Below are positions 22,740 to 33,299 of a stretch of 64,000 bases of DNA, one piece after another. The translations under genes and the position numbers were made by a program. The stretch comes from Euglena gracilis. Lineage: Eukaryota > Euglenida > Euglenophyceae > Euglenales. Where the stretch lies: assembly GCA_039621445.1 (NCBI GenBank), contig CP154955.1:56886619-56950618 (forward strand), in the 5' to 3' direction. The notes below the pieces were generated by a model that worked only from the letters and a program-made list of their open reading frames with translations, had not been told where the DNA came from and ran no database searches. The first letter of the stretch is position 1. The number at the start of each line of letters is the position of its first letter.

Positions 22740-23430
22740 ATTAAAAAGCAGTCAAAGTGACCAAAAGTTACCAAACATCCGCGGCCAAAAGAAAAACAGC
22801 AAAGGGCAGCCTCAGTGGGCAATAGTGACCAAAAGCAGTAGAAGTAGCCTCAAGGAGCAAAAAAGTGGCCAAAAGTGGCCAAATGTTGTTCAAGGTTGGG
22901 CCTTGATCTTGACTTTAAGGGGGGGTCCGAGAAAATCGAGATTCTTGACCCTCCCCCTCGAGATTGTCGAGGAATTGAGGTTTTTTTTCGAGATTTTGCC
23001 CAAAATGGCAAAAATGGCCAAAATGGCCTGGGAAAGAGGGTGCCAAGCAGTGACATAGCAGTGAAAACCTGCCAAAGACAGCCAGAAGCAGCCAGAAGGA
23101 GCCAGAAGCAACAAACAGGGGCCAAAAATGGCCAACGTGGCCAAAACCAGTCAATGTTTACCCAAAAATGACCAAAAACAAGTTTCAGCAACCTAAGATG
23201 GCCAAAAGTGGGCAAAGGAAGCCAAACACGACCAAAAGTGGCGAAAAAGCAATCAAGAGCCTCCATAAGTGGCCAAAAAGCTACCAGGAGTGCTCAGAAG
23301 TGGTTAAAAGCAACGAAACTCGGCTTACAGCAGCCAAAAGTGGGCAAAAATGGCCAGAAGCCGCCCAAAAGCGTCCAAATGTGAGCAAAAGTGGGCAAAA
23401 TAGCCAAACAGTGGGCGAAAGTGCTTCAAA
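22740..23430. repeat. Degenerate GCCAAAAGTGGCC-type minisatellite region
   Basis: The words GCCAAAAGTGG, GCCAGAAGCAGCC and GACCAAAAGTNACC recur with irregular 10-20 bp spacing over 700 bp on both sides of a short T-rich interruption (22920-23030). Open frames here are by-products. Confidence 0.6.
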
Positions 23431-23621
23431 GTGCATTGTATGGCCGGGGTGCACGCCTATTTTTATTGGCATGCCCCCCCACCTATGGCCTATGGCTATT
23501 TGGGACGACCAGGGTCAAAGAGGGGCGACTAAGGGCCAACTAACCCCCCCCCCCCTTATGGCCACCCCCATCCTATGCCCCCCACCATTGTGACCCCCCC
23601 CCCCCCGGGCCCAACCACCAA

Positions 23622-23905
23622 ACCATGATGTATAACCCTCCCCCTAGAGGGAAAAATGATAAAGAAGCAAGAGACAAAAGTGTGCCAAAAATCACACCGT
23701 GTGCCGAAGATACAGGTGTGGTGGGCATGCCAACTTATGAGGTTTTGGCCATAAGATTGCCCCAAATACCCTCTGGTGCAAAACTAGGGGGTATTTTTGG
23801 ACCTCTTCCGGTCACACGCTAAGCCTCGACTTAAACCCCCCGGAACCGACCACCAAACAGGACCCTATAACCCGGGGGGGGGGGTGAGTGGGGGGTTTAC
23901 AGCAC
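23622..23905. repeat. Foldback element, C-run/TATAA variant
   Basis: Starts with a C-run, GGGCCCAACCACCAAACCATG and GTATAACCCTCCCCC. Ends with CCTATAACC, a G-run and GGGGGGTTTAC. A related left end is at 40728-40790. Confidence 0.45.
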
Positions 23906-24132
23906 CAAAATAGGAAGCGACCATAGTTGCCTGTCCATGTCCATGGCGCGCCCTCGTGTCAACTGCCCTTTCCCCACTCTCTGGCATGTCACGGACAAAG
24001 GGGGTAAGTCATCTGTTCTCCTCAAATTTCCGAATTCCGACCGTCATTGGACATCAGTGCCCGGAACAGGTTGCTGGGCCCTTTCCGCCAGGCCTTTGCC
24101 CCCGTCCGCCTTCACGCGGCTGCCTCCCACAG

Positions 24133-24229
24133 CGTTCCACGTCCCGGCGCTGAATGCCATTTTCGCGACGTGCGCCCTCTCCGTGTGCGGCCAGGCCGCA
24201 CAGAGGATGCCCAGCGAAGTCCTCCCTCC
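24133..24229 (+). CDS. HECT gene, upstream exon (phase 1 to phase 2)
   Basis: Acceptor GCTGCCTCCCACAG ends at 24132. Donor CCTCC|GTGTTT starts at 24230. The frame reads FHVPALNAIFATCALSVCGQ then AAQRMPSEV, a helical GC-rich segment. Its phase-2 end matches the phase-2 start of 25115. It is placed in the HECT gene because of strand, composition and phase; no conserved domain is visible in this part. The region N-terminal to a HECT domain normally binds substrates and varies widely. Confidence 0.5.
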
Positions 24230-24367
24230 GTGTTTCTGCATTCCGAGGAGACTGGATCAAAGATCCCCTGGGTTTTATTTCCCGACTACTCCCTCCCCAC
24301 CCCCCAGAAAACAGGGCGGTCCTTAAGAGATGGGATTGCTTTTTTCCCCCATTAACGGCTGCCTCCA

Positions 24368-24682
24368 GGGCGGTCCTTAAGGGACAGGAAATTTTTTTTT
24401 AATTTTCTTAAGGACCGCCCCCCCTTTCGGCCAAAGGGCCAGCCAAGAACCAGACTGGGACTTGAACAGGGTCCAAAATTAAAAAGGTTCAAACACACAT
24501 CTTTTGATGATTTGGGTGGATGGGCGATGGTCCAAGGACACCAGGAATCACTTTTTTCCCCGATGTCGACCTGTTCTTGCCGAAAAATGCCCAATTTGTT
24601 TTCCCATTTTCCGGTGGGTTTTGCATTGAGTGTGCTGGGACAGCGGAGTTTTTTTTTTATTTGCTTAAGGACCGCCCTGGCT
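24368..24682 (+). repeat. Dispersed repeat R1, copy 3
   Basis: Complete unit with GGGACAGGAAA, T-run, CTTAAGGACCGCCC at the left and GGGACAGCGGAG, T-run, CTTAAGGACCGCCC at the right. The 40-bp end blocks are direct repeats. It is followed immediately by a fourth copy. Confidence 0.8.
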
Positions 24683-24990
24683 GCCTCTTGAGGACCGCCC
24701 TTGGGTCCAAGGGACAGCCAACGGCCGATCTGCAGGTCGAACGGGGTCAAAAAACAAAAAGCGTCGCAAAAACAGGCATTTTTTTGATGTTTTGGGTGGA
24801 TGGGTGAAGGCAATGGATGAAAGAGGAATGCCAGAAAACCTTCTTCCCAAAATTTCCGTTTTCTTCCCAAAGTTGACCCGTCTTTGCCAAAGTGCGGCCA
24901 TTCTCCCGTCTATTTTGCCTGTGGATTTTGCATAGAATTTGCTAGGATGGGATTTTTGCGTTTCTTTGTTGCATTTTTTTTATATGTTCC
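24683..24990 (+). repeat. Dispersed repeat R1, copy 4 (tandem with copy 3)
   Basis: Begins TGAGGACCGCCCTTGGGTCC and shares a junction block with copy 3. The core is more diverged (GATGTTTTGGGTGGATGGGT) and the right end is degenerate. Confidence 0.65.
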
Positions 24991-25114
24991 CAAAGTTTCA
25001 AAAACGGTCTCAGTTTTTTGGCATGTTTGTTTCACTTGTCCCCCAAACATTCATAAAACAAATCTTGTCCTTTTTATGCTTTTGGGGGGTCCGTGTTCCC
25101 CTCCCCCCCGCCAG

Positions 25115-25332
25115 CTGTGCCGCCTGCGGGGCCGACCCCTCGGAGGGGATGGACGCCGTGGGGGACCTGCAGCGCCGGCTGGGCAAGTTCCGCGCCCTGC
25201 TGGCTGCCCTGGGGGTGGGCGGGGCGGCCCCGGCGGGCCCCGACGCCGCGGCGCTGTTCGCGGGGCTGCCCCTCGCCGCCCTGGGCCCCGCTGCCAAGGC
25301 CACGCTGCTGTACGCGGAGATGGTCACCCTGG
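25115..25332 (+). CDS. HECT gene, upstream exon (phase 2 to phase 1)
   Basis: Acceptor CTCCCCCCCGCCAG ends at 25114. Donor CCTGG|GTGTGC starts at 25333. The 218-nt exon is about 75% GC and encodes an alanine/leucine-rich, largely helical segment (DLQRRLGKFRALLAALGVGG, LFAGLPLAALGPAAKATLLY). A (GT)n-rich tract begins right at the donor. Both phases fit the neighbours at 24229 and 25997. No named domain is recognised. Confidence 0.6.
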
Positions 25333-25996
25333 GTGTGCAATGCGTGTATTGTGCGTGTGTGCGTGTGTGTGTGTGTGTATGTTTTGTGTTTGTGCGTGTG
25401 CATGTGTTTGTGGGGGGTGTTGGGTGTGTTGGGTGTGCTGTTTACATTGCACATTTTTTTTATTTATGTTGTTCATGCGACTTCATTTCTTTTTGGGAAG
25501 CCACCCATGTCTCCTGGTTTTCAGGAGTCCGTCCAGTTTTTTCCGCTGCCAATTTTGTCCATGCCCAATCCCCTATTATCACTGATTATGCCTTTGCCCA
25601 ATCCCCCCAGGGTATTATGTGAGCATTGGTTTTGTTCAGGGAGATGGGAGATGGTGTACCCCTCCTCCCCTTAAGGAGTCCCGGGACCCCTGTTGTTCCA
25701 TTTTTTTTCCTTCCATTGTGCAAAAGTTATTCTTGCATTTTTTGTCAATTTGTTGGAAAACAAACACCCAAAAATTCACAATTCCTGGGCATTTTTTTTT
25801 GAATACCCCAAAATATTTTCTGGCGGATTTTGTGCTGGGTTTTTTCCCTGGGGGTCAACCCCCCCCCCCCCCCAGGGGGAGGCTTGGACCAACCCCATCC
25901 ACCCTCCCCCTCTCACTCAATACCCCGCCTTCCCCTCCGCTGGTATCCCCGAGGCAAACTCCACGGACAGAAAGCTACCCCCCTCCCCGCCTTCAG

Positions 25997-26086
25997 GGCA
26001 GACGCGGCTCGTGGTGGCCCCGGTGGACCGCCAGCAGGTGCTGCCCTCGCTGCTGACCGCCCTCGCCACCGCCGGCGTCTTCAAAG
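25997..26086 (+). CDS. HECT gene, upstream exon (phase 1 to phase 1)
   Basis: Acceptor CCCGCCTTCAG ends at 25996. Donor TTCAAAG|GTGCCC starts at 26087. Encodes TRLVVAPVDRQQVLPSLLTA then LATAGVFK, about 30 residues. Its end phase agrees with the start of the first recognisable HECT exon at 28234. Confidence 0.6.
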
Positions 26087-26369
26087 GTGCCCGCCACCCG
26101 GCCCGCCTCCCCCGGTCTGGGCCGATTTGCTTTGCTGCCCCAGCGTCGTCCCTTGTGGGGATCAGCCCAATCAGGCTTCTTTCAACTCAGAAGGCCCACT
26201 CCCGTGGGGGAGGAGGTCCATCTTGCACCAGGAGGTCTGGGTCTGGGTTCCGGTGCGAAGCGCAGGAAAGTTTTTGGGAATTCTCGCAAAATTCCTTCAG
26301 ATGTCCCGTCTTTTGGGGGGGCCCCCTTTAGAGGTCCCTCGATACTCTGGCAGGGTTTGATATGAGGAG

Positions 26370-26452
26370 TGTGTAAGGGGCAGAGGAGGGGGTGTCCCCT
26401 CCTCTGCTGTGTAAGGGGCAGAGGAGGGGGTGTCCCCTCCTCTGCCTGTCTC
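26370..26452. repeat. Duplicated palindrome
   Basis: A unit of about 37 bp, GTGTAAGGGGCAGAGGAGGG followed by GGTGTCCCCTCCTCTGC, occurs twice in tandem. Each unit is itself a GGCAGAGGAGGGG / CCCCTCCTCTGCC foldback. Confidence 0.8.
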
Positions 26453-26699
26453 CCCCCACCTGCCCTTGCATTGAAGCCTGCCTCCCCTTCCTGTGCTGAA
26501 CAGTTTGTCATAAAACAATGTAACAACTGCCCCGGGACTGTTTTTTTTTTTTTAATATGGGAGGCTGACAACTTCCCATGTTAGCTGGTATCCGGGACCC
26601 AGACAATTCCCAGGAGGGGAGGATTTCGGGCATGACCATTTCCCAGGGGCGGGGTACATACATGCACCCCCCAAATAACACACAACACACACCCGCACA

Positions 26700-26728
26700 T
26701 CACAACACAGCACAGCACAGCACACACC

Positions 26729-26759
<31 letters not shown>

Positions 26760-26760
26760 G
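26700..26760. repeat. (CA)n microsatellite
   Basis: CACAGCACAG followed by ACACACAC. Confidence 0.9.
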
Positions 26761-27289
26761 ACCTGTTCTCCAACATCCCCACCAAAGGATCAGATTTTTT
26801 TTCCAGGTTGGTGATACCTCCCTGCAGGGGTAGTTTGCCTTTGGTTTTTTTTTGTGCCAAAGTTGCACCCAAAATTGACACCCGGTGCAAAGAGCCGGGC
26901 CGGAAATCCTTGCCCCCCTCCGAAATCGACCCGTTCTTGAGCACTTTTGGGCAACACGTTGCCAAAATTGCCAATATCCATCAGTGCAGAGCTTCTGAAG
27001 GACACGGTTCACCTTTTGGGGGAGTCCCGGAACCCCTCCCCCCCCCCCCCCGGGTCTGTCCGGACCCCTTGGCGGGACGGGGCAGGCGCTGCCCGTTAGA
27101 CGACCACCACCCGGTTGTCCAGTGTTTTCCAAACCTGCGCGAAATGTCTGAGGCAGATGTTGATTTCTTTGGCACTGGGGAGTCAGCAATTGATTCGATT
27201 GTGTCGAATCAATATGGAGACCCCAAATCCTAGCCAGCCGGTCAACGCCTCAGAACAGACACCACGCGGCAGGAATGGTGGAGTTGTGT

Positions 27290-27475
27290 GTTATGTGTTA
27301 TGCATTATAATTTAATGTAATTATATATTGAATATAATATGTATTATGCATAATTATAAGATACCTTGTAGATTATAATATATAATGTACAATGTAATGT
27401 ACAATACATAATGTATAATGTACAACAATGTTACACATTATAAATTACACATAATAATGCATTCATACATTGGTG
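27290..27475. repeat. AT-rich tract with TAATGTAYAAT repeats
   Basis: Over 80% A+T. The words TATAATGTA and TGTACAAT recur irregularly. It is the most AT-rich segment in the window, within the intron between exons 26086 and 28234. Confidence 0.75.
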
Positions 27476-27732
27476 GTGTGCAGTTCTACCGGCGACCATC
27501 AGATGCCATGCGACACCCCCAAAAAATTTCATGAAAACTTTTTTTGTGTTGCATTGTGTTTTTTTTGTGAAGTGCTGCATTTTTTTTGTATGTGTTGTAC
27601 CTTCCCCCACATGTGTGATGAACCCCCTTGTCCGGTGAACAGGGTTTCTCCGGATCGTCTACTGTGCCGCCTTTAACAGCAATGCAAATGCTAAAACAAC
27701 CCATGCCCAATGAACGTCCCCTGTGTGGACCG

Positions 27733-27860
27733 TCTAGATTCCCCCAAATAAGATCCCCCACTGGTTTCAGCGAAAATCCAAAAACTAGACCCCCCCCCAA
27801 AATAAGACCCCCTCGGGATTTTCGGGAGAAACCAAAAAAAAAAACGACAGACCCCCCCAA
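27733..27860 (+). repeat. Partial C7-AATAA element
   Basis: CCCCCAAATAAGATCCCCC and CCCCAAAATAAGACCCCC in series, as in 2795-2840 and 49640-49760. The inverse right end is not evident. Confidence 0.45.
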
Positions 27861-28233
27861 ATCTGTGAAAATGTGCCAGATTTTTTTGACATTTTTCGAT
27901 TTTTGCCCATTTTGCATGCGTCAGAACTGGCATTTTTTGAGACAGTTTTTGCTCATTGCCAAGAACCGCCCTTTTTGGACCTATTTTTGGACCCTCTGGG
28001 GAATTTTTTTTTCGGTGAATTTAACAGCAAGGATACAAGAAGTTGACCCCTCAGGTCACTCCCCCCACCTCCTCCCGTATTTCTGGGAGCACCAGTTTTC
28101 GATCCCAAACATTATTCCCGGCGCCTTCTGCGCCGGGTGGATTTGTTTTTTAAAAATACGCGAAAACACTACAGTGGGTTGGGGAGGGGGGTCGCCCCCC
28201 CCACCAGGCCTTCCCATTCTGCTCCCCGCCCAG

Positions 28234-28401
28234 GCCCGAAGCCCCGGCCGGGGGTGAAGGGGGCGCCGCAGTTCCACAAGCTGTTCCCGCTGTTCAAGGC
28301 GGCGGAGGGGGCGGTGGAGGGCGGGGAGGGCCACGGGCCCCGCAAGGAGCTGTTCGACCTCGCGCCCCGGGCCCGGCAGGGGACTGTGGGCAGGGCTGGC
28401 A
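28234..28401 (+). CDS. HECT E3 ubiquitin ligase gene, first recognisable HECT exon
   Basis: Acceptor TTCTGCTCCCCGCCCAG ends at 28233 with a good pyrimidine tract. The product contains FHKLFPLFKAAEGAVEGGEG and then HGPRKELFDLAPRAR. The GPRKE(L/F)F block is typical of the start of the HECT N-lobe, where the E2 enzyme will later bind. Start phase 1 fits the preceding exon. The donor is chosen at GGCA|GTGTTT because its phase 1 fits the next exon; GGACT|GTGGGC is an alternative. HECT proteins accept ubiquitin from an E2 on a cysteine and pass it to substrates. Confidence 0.7.
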
Positions 28402-28502
28402 GTGTTTCTCTTTCCGCCGACCCGTCAATGGCGACTATGCCCACATTTCCCTTCTCAAACAGAAGCGTGCCAAACCAAAAAGGAATTCATTTTTTTGGTG
28501 GG

Positions 28503-28592
28503 AGGTTCGATTCCTAATCTGGCGAGTGGCCCGATATTCCTAATCTGGCGAGTGGCTGGATTCCAAATCTGGTGAGTGGCTCGATTCCTAAT
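28503..28592. repeat. Minisatellite, unit about 24-27 bp
   Basis: Four imperfect copies of TCGATTCCTAATCTGGCGAG plus TGGC in tandem, lying in the intron just before the 28632 exon. The first copy contains GGTTCGATTCC, which matches a pol III B-box by chance. Confidence 0.8.
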
Positions 28593-28631
28593 TTGTCCAT
28601 GTGAGGGGTGACCGCCGGGCCTGGCCCGCAG

Positions 28632-28834
28632 CCTCGGAGGCACTGCGAGAGTGGGAGCCACCAGAGCCAGTGGCCAGGCTGCGGGCCTCACTGACAGAGG
28701 GCTGCGCGGCGGTGACGCTCGGGCCCCACCCGCCCGACATGGCGGCGGTGGCGGCGCTGCCCCCGCCGGGCGTGCGGCTGACGCTGCGGGGCGAGACCGG
28801 GGAGTTCAGCGCCACCGTGACAGGGACTGCGCAG
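28632..28834 (+). CDS. HECT gene exon (phase 1 to phase 0)
   Basis: Acceptor GGCCTGGCCCGCAG ends at 28631 and donor GCGCAG|GTGTCC starts at 28835. 203 nt, strongly GC-rich. Product includes SEALREWEPPEPVARLRASL and AALPPPGVRLTLRGETGEF. It lies between the GPRKELF block and the PLF...RPN blocks, i.e. in the position of the variable N-lobe insert of a HECT domain. No conserved motif by itself. Confidence 0.6.
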
Positions 28835-29140
28835 GTGTCCGGGGGCATTTGGGGGGGGGTTCAGCGCTGAACGGGAATCCTGTAAACCCGACTGGGTGGG
28901 GTCCAGGTGGGAGGGGGTCCAGCCCCTTCTTGGCACCCTTCCCTCCCTTTTCTTTCGTCGAGGGGCCCCAATACCCCAATGCCTGGGACGAAGTTTTGCT
29001 GGCAAGTGGTGTGGTGGGTAGGCCCCCCTTCCTGTACAGCCTTGGGCGTACGTGAGTCGATGTCTCTGTGCGACTGCATTTGTGTGTAGGATGTGCTGAC
29101 TAACTGACAGCTCCTGGTTCGGAGCTGTTCTCTCACAATA

Positions 29141-29535
29141 AACCCGTCCCCCTAATAAGTGCATGGGTGCGCGCATTTCAAGAATGCAGTTTCAGACCCC
29201 AAGGGGTGCACACTTATTGGGGCACTGTGCATTTTTTAGGGCAAAATACTTACGTTTCTTCCACTCTTTTTCCGTTTTCCCCCCTATTTTGTGATTTTAA
29301 GCTGTGAGTCAAGTGATTATGTGTCAAATTTGGGCTTGGACGATAGAAGTATTTGGTCCGAGAAGGACAGTTCTGAGAATTGTGTGTGCTTTCCAGGTGT
29401 GACAGTGATTTCTCCTTTGGGGGTGTGTGTGTGCATTTTTTAGGGAGGTAGTTTCGGAACCTTTGGGGGTGCACAGTGACATGAATTAGGGCACTGTGCA
29501 CAATTAGGGCACTGCGCATTTATTAGGGGGGGGTT
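29141..29535. repeat. Foldback element, TAATAA variant of the C7 class
   Basis: Left end TAAACCCGTCCCCCTAATAA and right end TTTATTAGGGGGGGGTTTAC are inverse copies. Internal words GGGCACTGTGCA and GTGCATTTTTTAGGG recur. A related fragment with CCTAATAGGTGCACACCCC is at 40360-40400. Confidence 0.6.
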
Positions 29536-30266
29536 TACCCCCTGCCAACTGCTGCCAGATTGTGATTAGTTTGCAGGACATTGGATGGATGGCGCCCCTT
29601 CCCACCTCAGTGCTGCTTAGCCATTGCCCTGTTGGCCATGTTTGGGGGATTAAAAACTTAATTTGATTTACGTTTACATTTAATTTTGGGACTAAAAACT
29701 TGATGTCGAGATTTAAAGTTAAGCTGAATTGTATTTTTAATGTTGGTATTTCGCCTGAACCCACTCTCCATGAGAAATGGCGGGCCACCGACTCGCCCAA
29801 ACTCAGTTCTCACTCAGGTTGAAGCCACCGAGAAAATATTATTTGAATTCATTCACGGGACGCTTTTCTAAATAATATCGTTCAAATTCCAGTTACCCTG
29901 AACTTGGCCAGTGAATAAATAACCATAAGGAACAACGCAACTTTAAAGTAACAGCAAAGATGGTGAACGAATGACCACAGGTCTCAAATCCATTACGGTT
30001 TGAATAGTCTCGAAGTCGCACTCCCACCCTGTGTCCAGCGGGACACTGACCTCGCTTTGATCCATGGGGTCAACCGACCTAGTGGACATCAACGCCTTTT
30101 TCAACCTATGTCCATCAACACCTTTTTCTTCGCATTTTTGTCCTAAATAAACCTTTGAGGTCTTTACAAAACGGCCCGGGCAGGTTCAGTTCGCCAGGTG
30201 TTCACTCTGCCCTTGGGACAGCCCCGTCCCCCGACCCACTGGCAGAATGCATCGGTTGCACCGCAG

Positions 30267-30320
30267 GGTGGGACCCCGGCCACCGTGGGCACCACTCTCA
30301 GCCTGGACGCCCCAGCCAGG
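30267..30320 (+). CDS. Possible small HECT gene exon (18 codons)
   Basis: Acceptor GGTTGCACCGCAG and donor CCAGG|GTATTT. Phase 0 on both sides, matching the end of the 28834 exon. Encodes TPATVGTTLSLDAPAR. It does not fit the phase-1 start of the next listed exon unless that one begins at an internal acceptor, so it may be spurious. Confidence 0.3.
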
Positions 30321-30947
30321 GTATTTTTGACTGTATTTCGAGACCTCGTGGTTGGCGGCAGGACTGAACCCGGCGTTAGGTTGGCGGGTTGAACCCCAGT
30401 GGTATAAATTGCTATTTATTCTGTAAAAGTTGGGAATACGGATTAATTATAGATTTGATCCAGAATTTGCTTATTGAACGGAATATTATGTCGTATAAGG
30501 AAATTCTAGAACAAAATCCTATTTAATCATGTTTATTTTCTTCTTATATAAAAAATTTATTGTTGAGAGAATTGCTTGAAGAATTCCGTAGGTCGACATC
30601 AAGCAAAATTCTCATCAAATTGCTATTTATTCTCTTCTGATTCTTTGTGAGCGGATTATTTAGGAATTTGATCCGGATTTTTCTTGTGTTTGGCTTCTTG
30701 TCGATCACAAGGAAATTCCGGCTTTATTTCCTATTTAATCCGCCCAGAACCCCAGAATTTCTATATTTTCTCAACCCAAAGCCGGTTGCTGGTGGTGGTG
30801 GGGTTGAACCCCGCCCCCTCCCCCGGCACCACCCCTCCCTGCTTTTGCAAAGTTGCCGTTCGGCGCCTTCGGCACCGCACAAACAGCCCCTCGAAGTGCG
30901 ATGGTGAGGAGGTTGGCCCCGGTTTTTCCAATGGGAATCACCCCGGT

Positions 30948-31195
30948 CAGCCTTCTGCTCAAGGGATCGCAGTACCCCCCCCCCGGGGGGGCGGCTGGAC
31001 TGCAGCTGGTCCAAATTTGGCTTGTGGAAATCCAAGTTGATCCTCTGCCGGGGGGGGGGGGTCTGCTTGCAGGGCTAGCTGGTGCAAAATTCTTTCCCAG
31101 TTGAGCCCCCCGGGGACGGTCCAGCTAATGGCTCTTTTCCAGTGTGTAGCAAAATTACTAGCTGGTGGACCCCGGGGTCCTCAAGCAAAAACCTG
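30948..31195. mobile_element. hAT-like MITE, second copy of the 15461 family (248 bp)
   Basis: Ends CAGCCTTCTGCTCAAGG and TCCTCAAGCAAAAACCTG. Shares the GGGATYGCAGTACCCCC, GGCGGCTGGACTGCAGCT and GTCTGCTNGCAGGGCTAGCT blocks with 15461-15899. The flanking 8-mers agree at five positions only. It is inserted 37 bp before the 31232 exon, so it replaced most of that intron's 3' end. Confidence 0.65.
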
Positions 31196-31231
31196 ACCCA
31201 GCCCCCCCCAAAAAAATATCTCTGGCCCCAG

Positions 31232-31347
31232 CACCGTTCTCTGCCACTGGGCTGACCGTGGAGGTGCAGCAGCGTGCTACGCCCCTCTTCCGGTGTGATG
31301 TGGCAACACAGCATTTGCATGGGTGCCAGGCTTCAATTTGTGAGCAA
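31232..31347 (+). CDS. HECT gene exon
   Basis: Acceptor CTCTGGCCCCAG ends at 31231 and an excellent donor CAA|GTGAGT starts at 31348 (phase 0). Product includes TGLTVEVQQRATPLFRCD and LHGCQASICEQ. The ATPLFRCD segment corresponds to the 'LF' block that precedes the PN motif of HECT N-lobes. The phase-1 start conflicts with the phase-0 end of 28834; an internal acceptor (GGTGCAG before CAGCGT) would give phase 0. The exon body is more certain than its left edge. Confidence 0.5.
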
Positions 31348-31486
31348 GTGAGTGTAATAAAATTGACAAAAGCAAAATAAACCAAATAAGAGTGAATTAA
31401 ATTAAAATAAATGAAATAAAAATGTATAAAAATAAAATACATAAAAATGAAAGAAAAAAATGAATGAATGAATGAATGAACAATCA

Positions 31487-31618
31487 CTCACTCACACTCA
31501 CTCACTCACTCACTCACTCACTCACTCACTCACTCACTCACTCACTCACTCACTCACTCACTGACTCACTCACTCAATCATTCAATCAATCACTCAATCA
31601 GTCAGTCAGTCATGAATG
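31487..31618. repeat. (ACTC)n tetranucleotide microsatellite
   Basis: Long run of CACTCACT, decaying into AATCAATC and GTCAGTC variants and flanked by (TGAA)n on both sides. Confidence 0.95.
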
Positions 31619-32154
31619 AATGAATAAGAATAATTAAAAGAGTTGAAATATTCCATATTTAATAGGTCTCTTTTGAAAGCCATCCAGCTTTCAAATGGAA
31701 ACGACAACATCCAGATTCCTGGGGAGTTGGGTGTTGTGTGTGTGTGTGATCTGCGGGGGAGCGTCAGCCAAAGCGACAGTGAAAGAAAAAAACAACCTCC
31801 AAGCAGCCTAAGCATGAGTAGTGTGCAATCTGTAAATTAAAGGGGAAAATGCAGTCCAGGCGCAGAATACCAAGATTCGTTTTACAAGCGGGACCCCCCC
31901 CTGGGTGCCTTCTGGTGAACCCTGCCATTTGACATATATATACACACACACACACACATATTGTGTACTTGCCATCTCTAATTTTTTCCCCCATAGGAGC
32001 AATGCGTGGTGCTTCCAATTTTCAACGGGAATCCTCAAACAAATCTACCAACTGGGAAATGAGGCCGCTGGACCGACGCTGCATTGCCTGTTCGATATTG
32101 CACACTGAAATTAGGGAGGGCAGCGGCCCACTGCCCGCCTGCCCACCTCCGCAG

Positions 32155-32235
32155 CTGCGACCCAACGTGGTCCAGCCGCTTCTGCTGGCTGAACCCCAAC
32201 GTTCCCCCAGCCACCGCCGGCCAAATCGCCGCACT
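32155..32235 (+). CDS. HECT gene exon (27 codons, phase 0 to phase 0)
   Basis: Acceptor TGCCCACCTCCGCAG ends at 32154 and donor CGCACT|GTGAAT starts at 32236. Reads LRPNVVQPLLLAEPQRS. The PN pair sits where HECT domains carry 'NPNS'. Start phase matches 31347 and end phase matches 34350. The protein signal is weak on its own. Confidence 0.45.
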
Positions 32236-32379
32236 GTGAATGCTGCCCCCTGGCAGGGATGTCAAGCTTTTTTTTGGCATTGACGGCGTTTTCCTGGCAC
32301 AGTTTTATCTGATTTTTCAGGGAAAAAAACGCTTTTTTTTGCATGGTAGACCTCGTGATCTCAGTAAACTGGCCCAAAA

Positions 32380-32545
32380 CCCCAAAACGGCCGTATCTCG
32401 GGCTAGGCGAGGAGTTGGCCCAAACCGCGCATACCGATCGATCGGGCGTTCCAACGTCGTCAAATAAGGTCGCCATCACTTTTCCTCAACTCCGCAGCGT
32501 TTTCGAGATGTTTTGAATTTTTCGATTTTTTGACCCCCCAAAGAC
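32380..32545 (+). repeat. Dispersed repeat R9, single copy
   Basis: AACGGCCGTATCTCGGGC, GGGCGTTCCAACG and TTTTCGAGATGTTTTG blocks in the same order and spacing as at 1855-2205. Confidence 0.6.
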
Positions 32546-32784
32546 CTGCAATTTCCCCGAAAAAAAAAACGGTACACAACTTTTTTTGCTCGAGTTGCAA
32601 AGTCAATTTGTTTGTCTGTTGTATTAGAAAGTCCAAGCTTGCTATCGTTTTTTTTTGTGTGTTTTAGGGCTAGACTGCTTTTAAGTTTCGTGACCCAGGG
32701 GGAGGGGGGTGGGTGGGTGGGTGGGTCCCTGCTGAGCCCCCCCCAGGGGGGTTTGGGGAGTCAGGCTGGGTGGGTACATCCCAG

Positions 32785-33060
32785 TTTTCTTCTATTTTCG
32801 GCGCGAGACGCCGACATTTTTTTCTTTGGTCCCTATGGAGCCATCCGGGGATGGGGCGGTGCTCAAAGTCAAAAAAGGTTTAAACTCCCATTTTTTTTTT
32901 GGAGTTTGGGTGGATGGAGAATGTTCCAGCGATGCCAGATAGCATGTTTTCCCCGGAGTTGGCTTGTTTTTACCAAGATTTTCCGTCTTCATTTTCGGCT
33001 CGAAAATTTCGAAAATTTTGTCCAGGTGATTTTTTTCAGGGGTTTAAAGGCACTTTAGCC
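32785..33060 (+). repeat. Diverged R1-like repeat
   Basis: Contains TTTGGGTGGATGGAGAATGTTCC and a GGCGCGAGACGCC hairpin. Similar in plan to R1 but without the terminal GGACCGCCC blocks. A further fragment is at 33190-33300. Confidence 0.4.
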
Positions 33061-33299
33061 AAAAAATTGTAAAGCAGTTTTTAAGGTTTTTTGTAAACCC
33101 CGCACCAACTAGAAGCCCCCTGGGCACCACTTAGAAAGTCTGCGGAAAACCCGAGAGGGGTGGGCTTCTAATTGAGTACCCTTTGTCTAAAGGAAAAACC
33201 CTCGGCTGGCGGCCCATCTGGGGATCGAACAGGGTCCAAGTTTAAAAGTTTGCAAGACGCATTTTTTTCAAGTTTTGGGTGGATAGGCCATGTTTCAAG

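Noticed and set aside
28503-28513. Perfect tRNA B-box GGTTCGATTCC
   Set aside because: It lies in the first unit of a minisatellite. No A-box, acceptor stem or anticodon arm can be drawn around it. No tRNA gene was found in the window.
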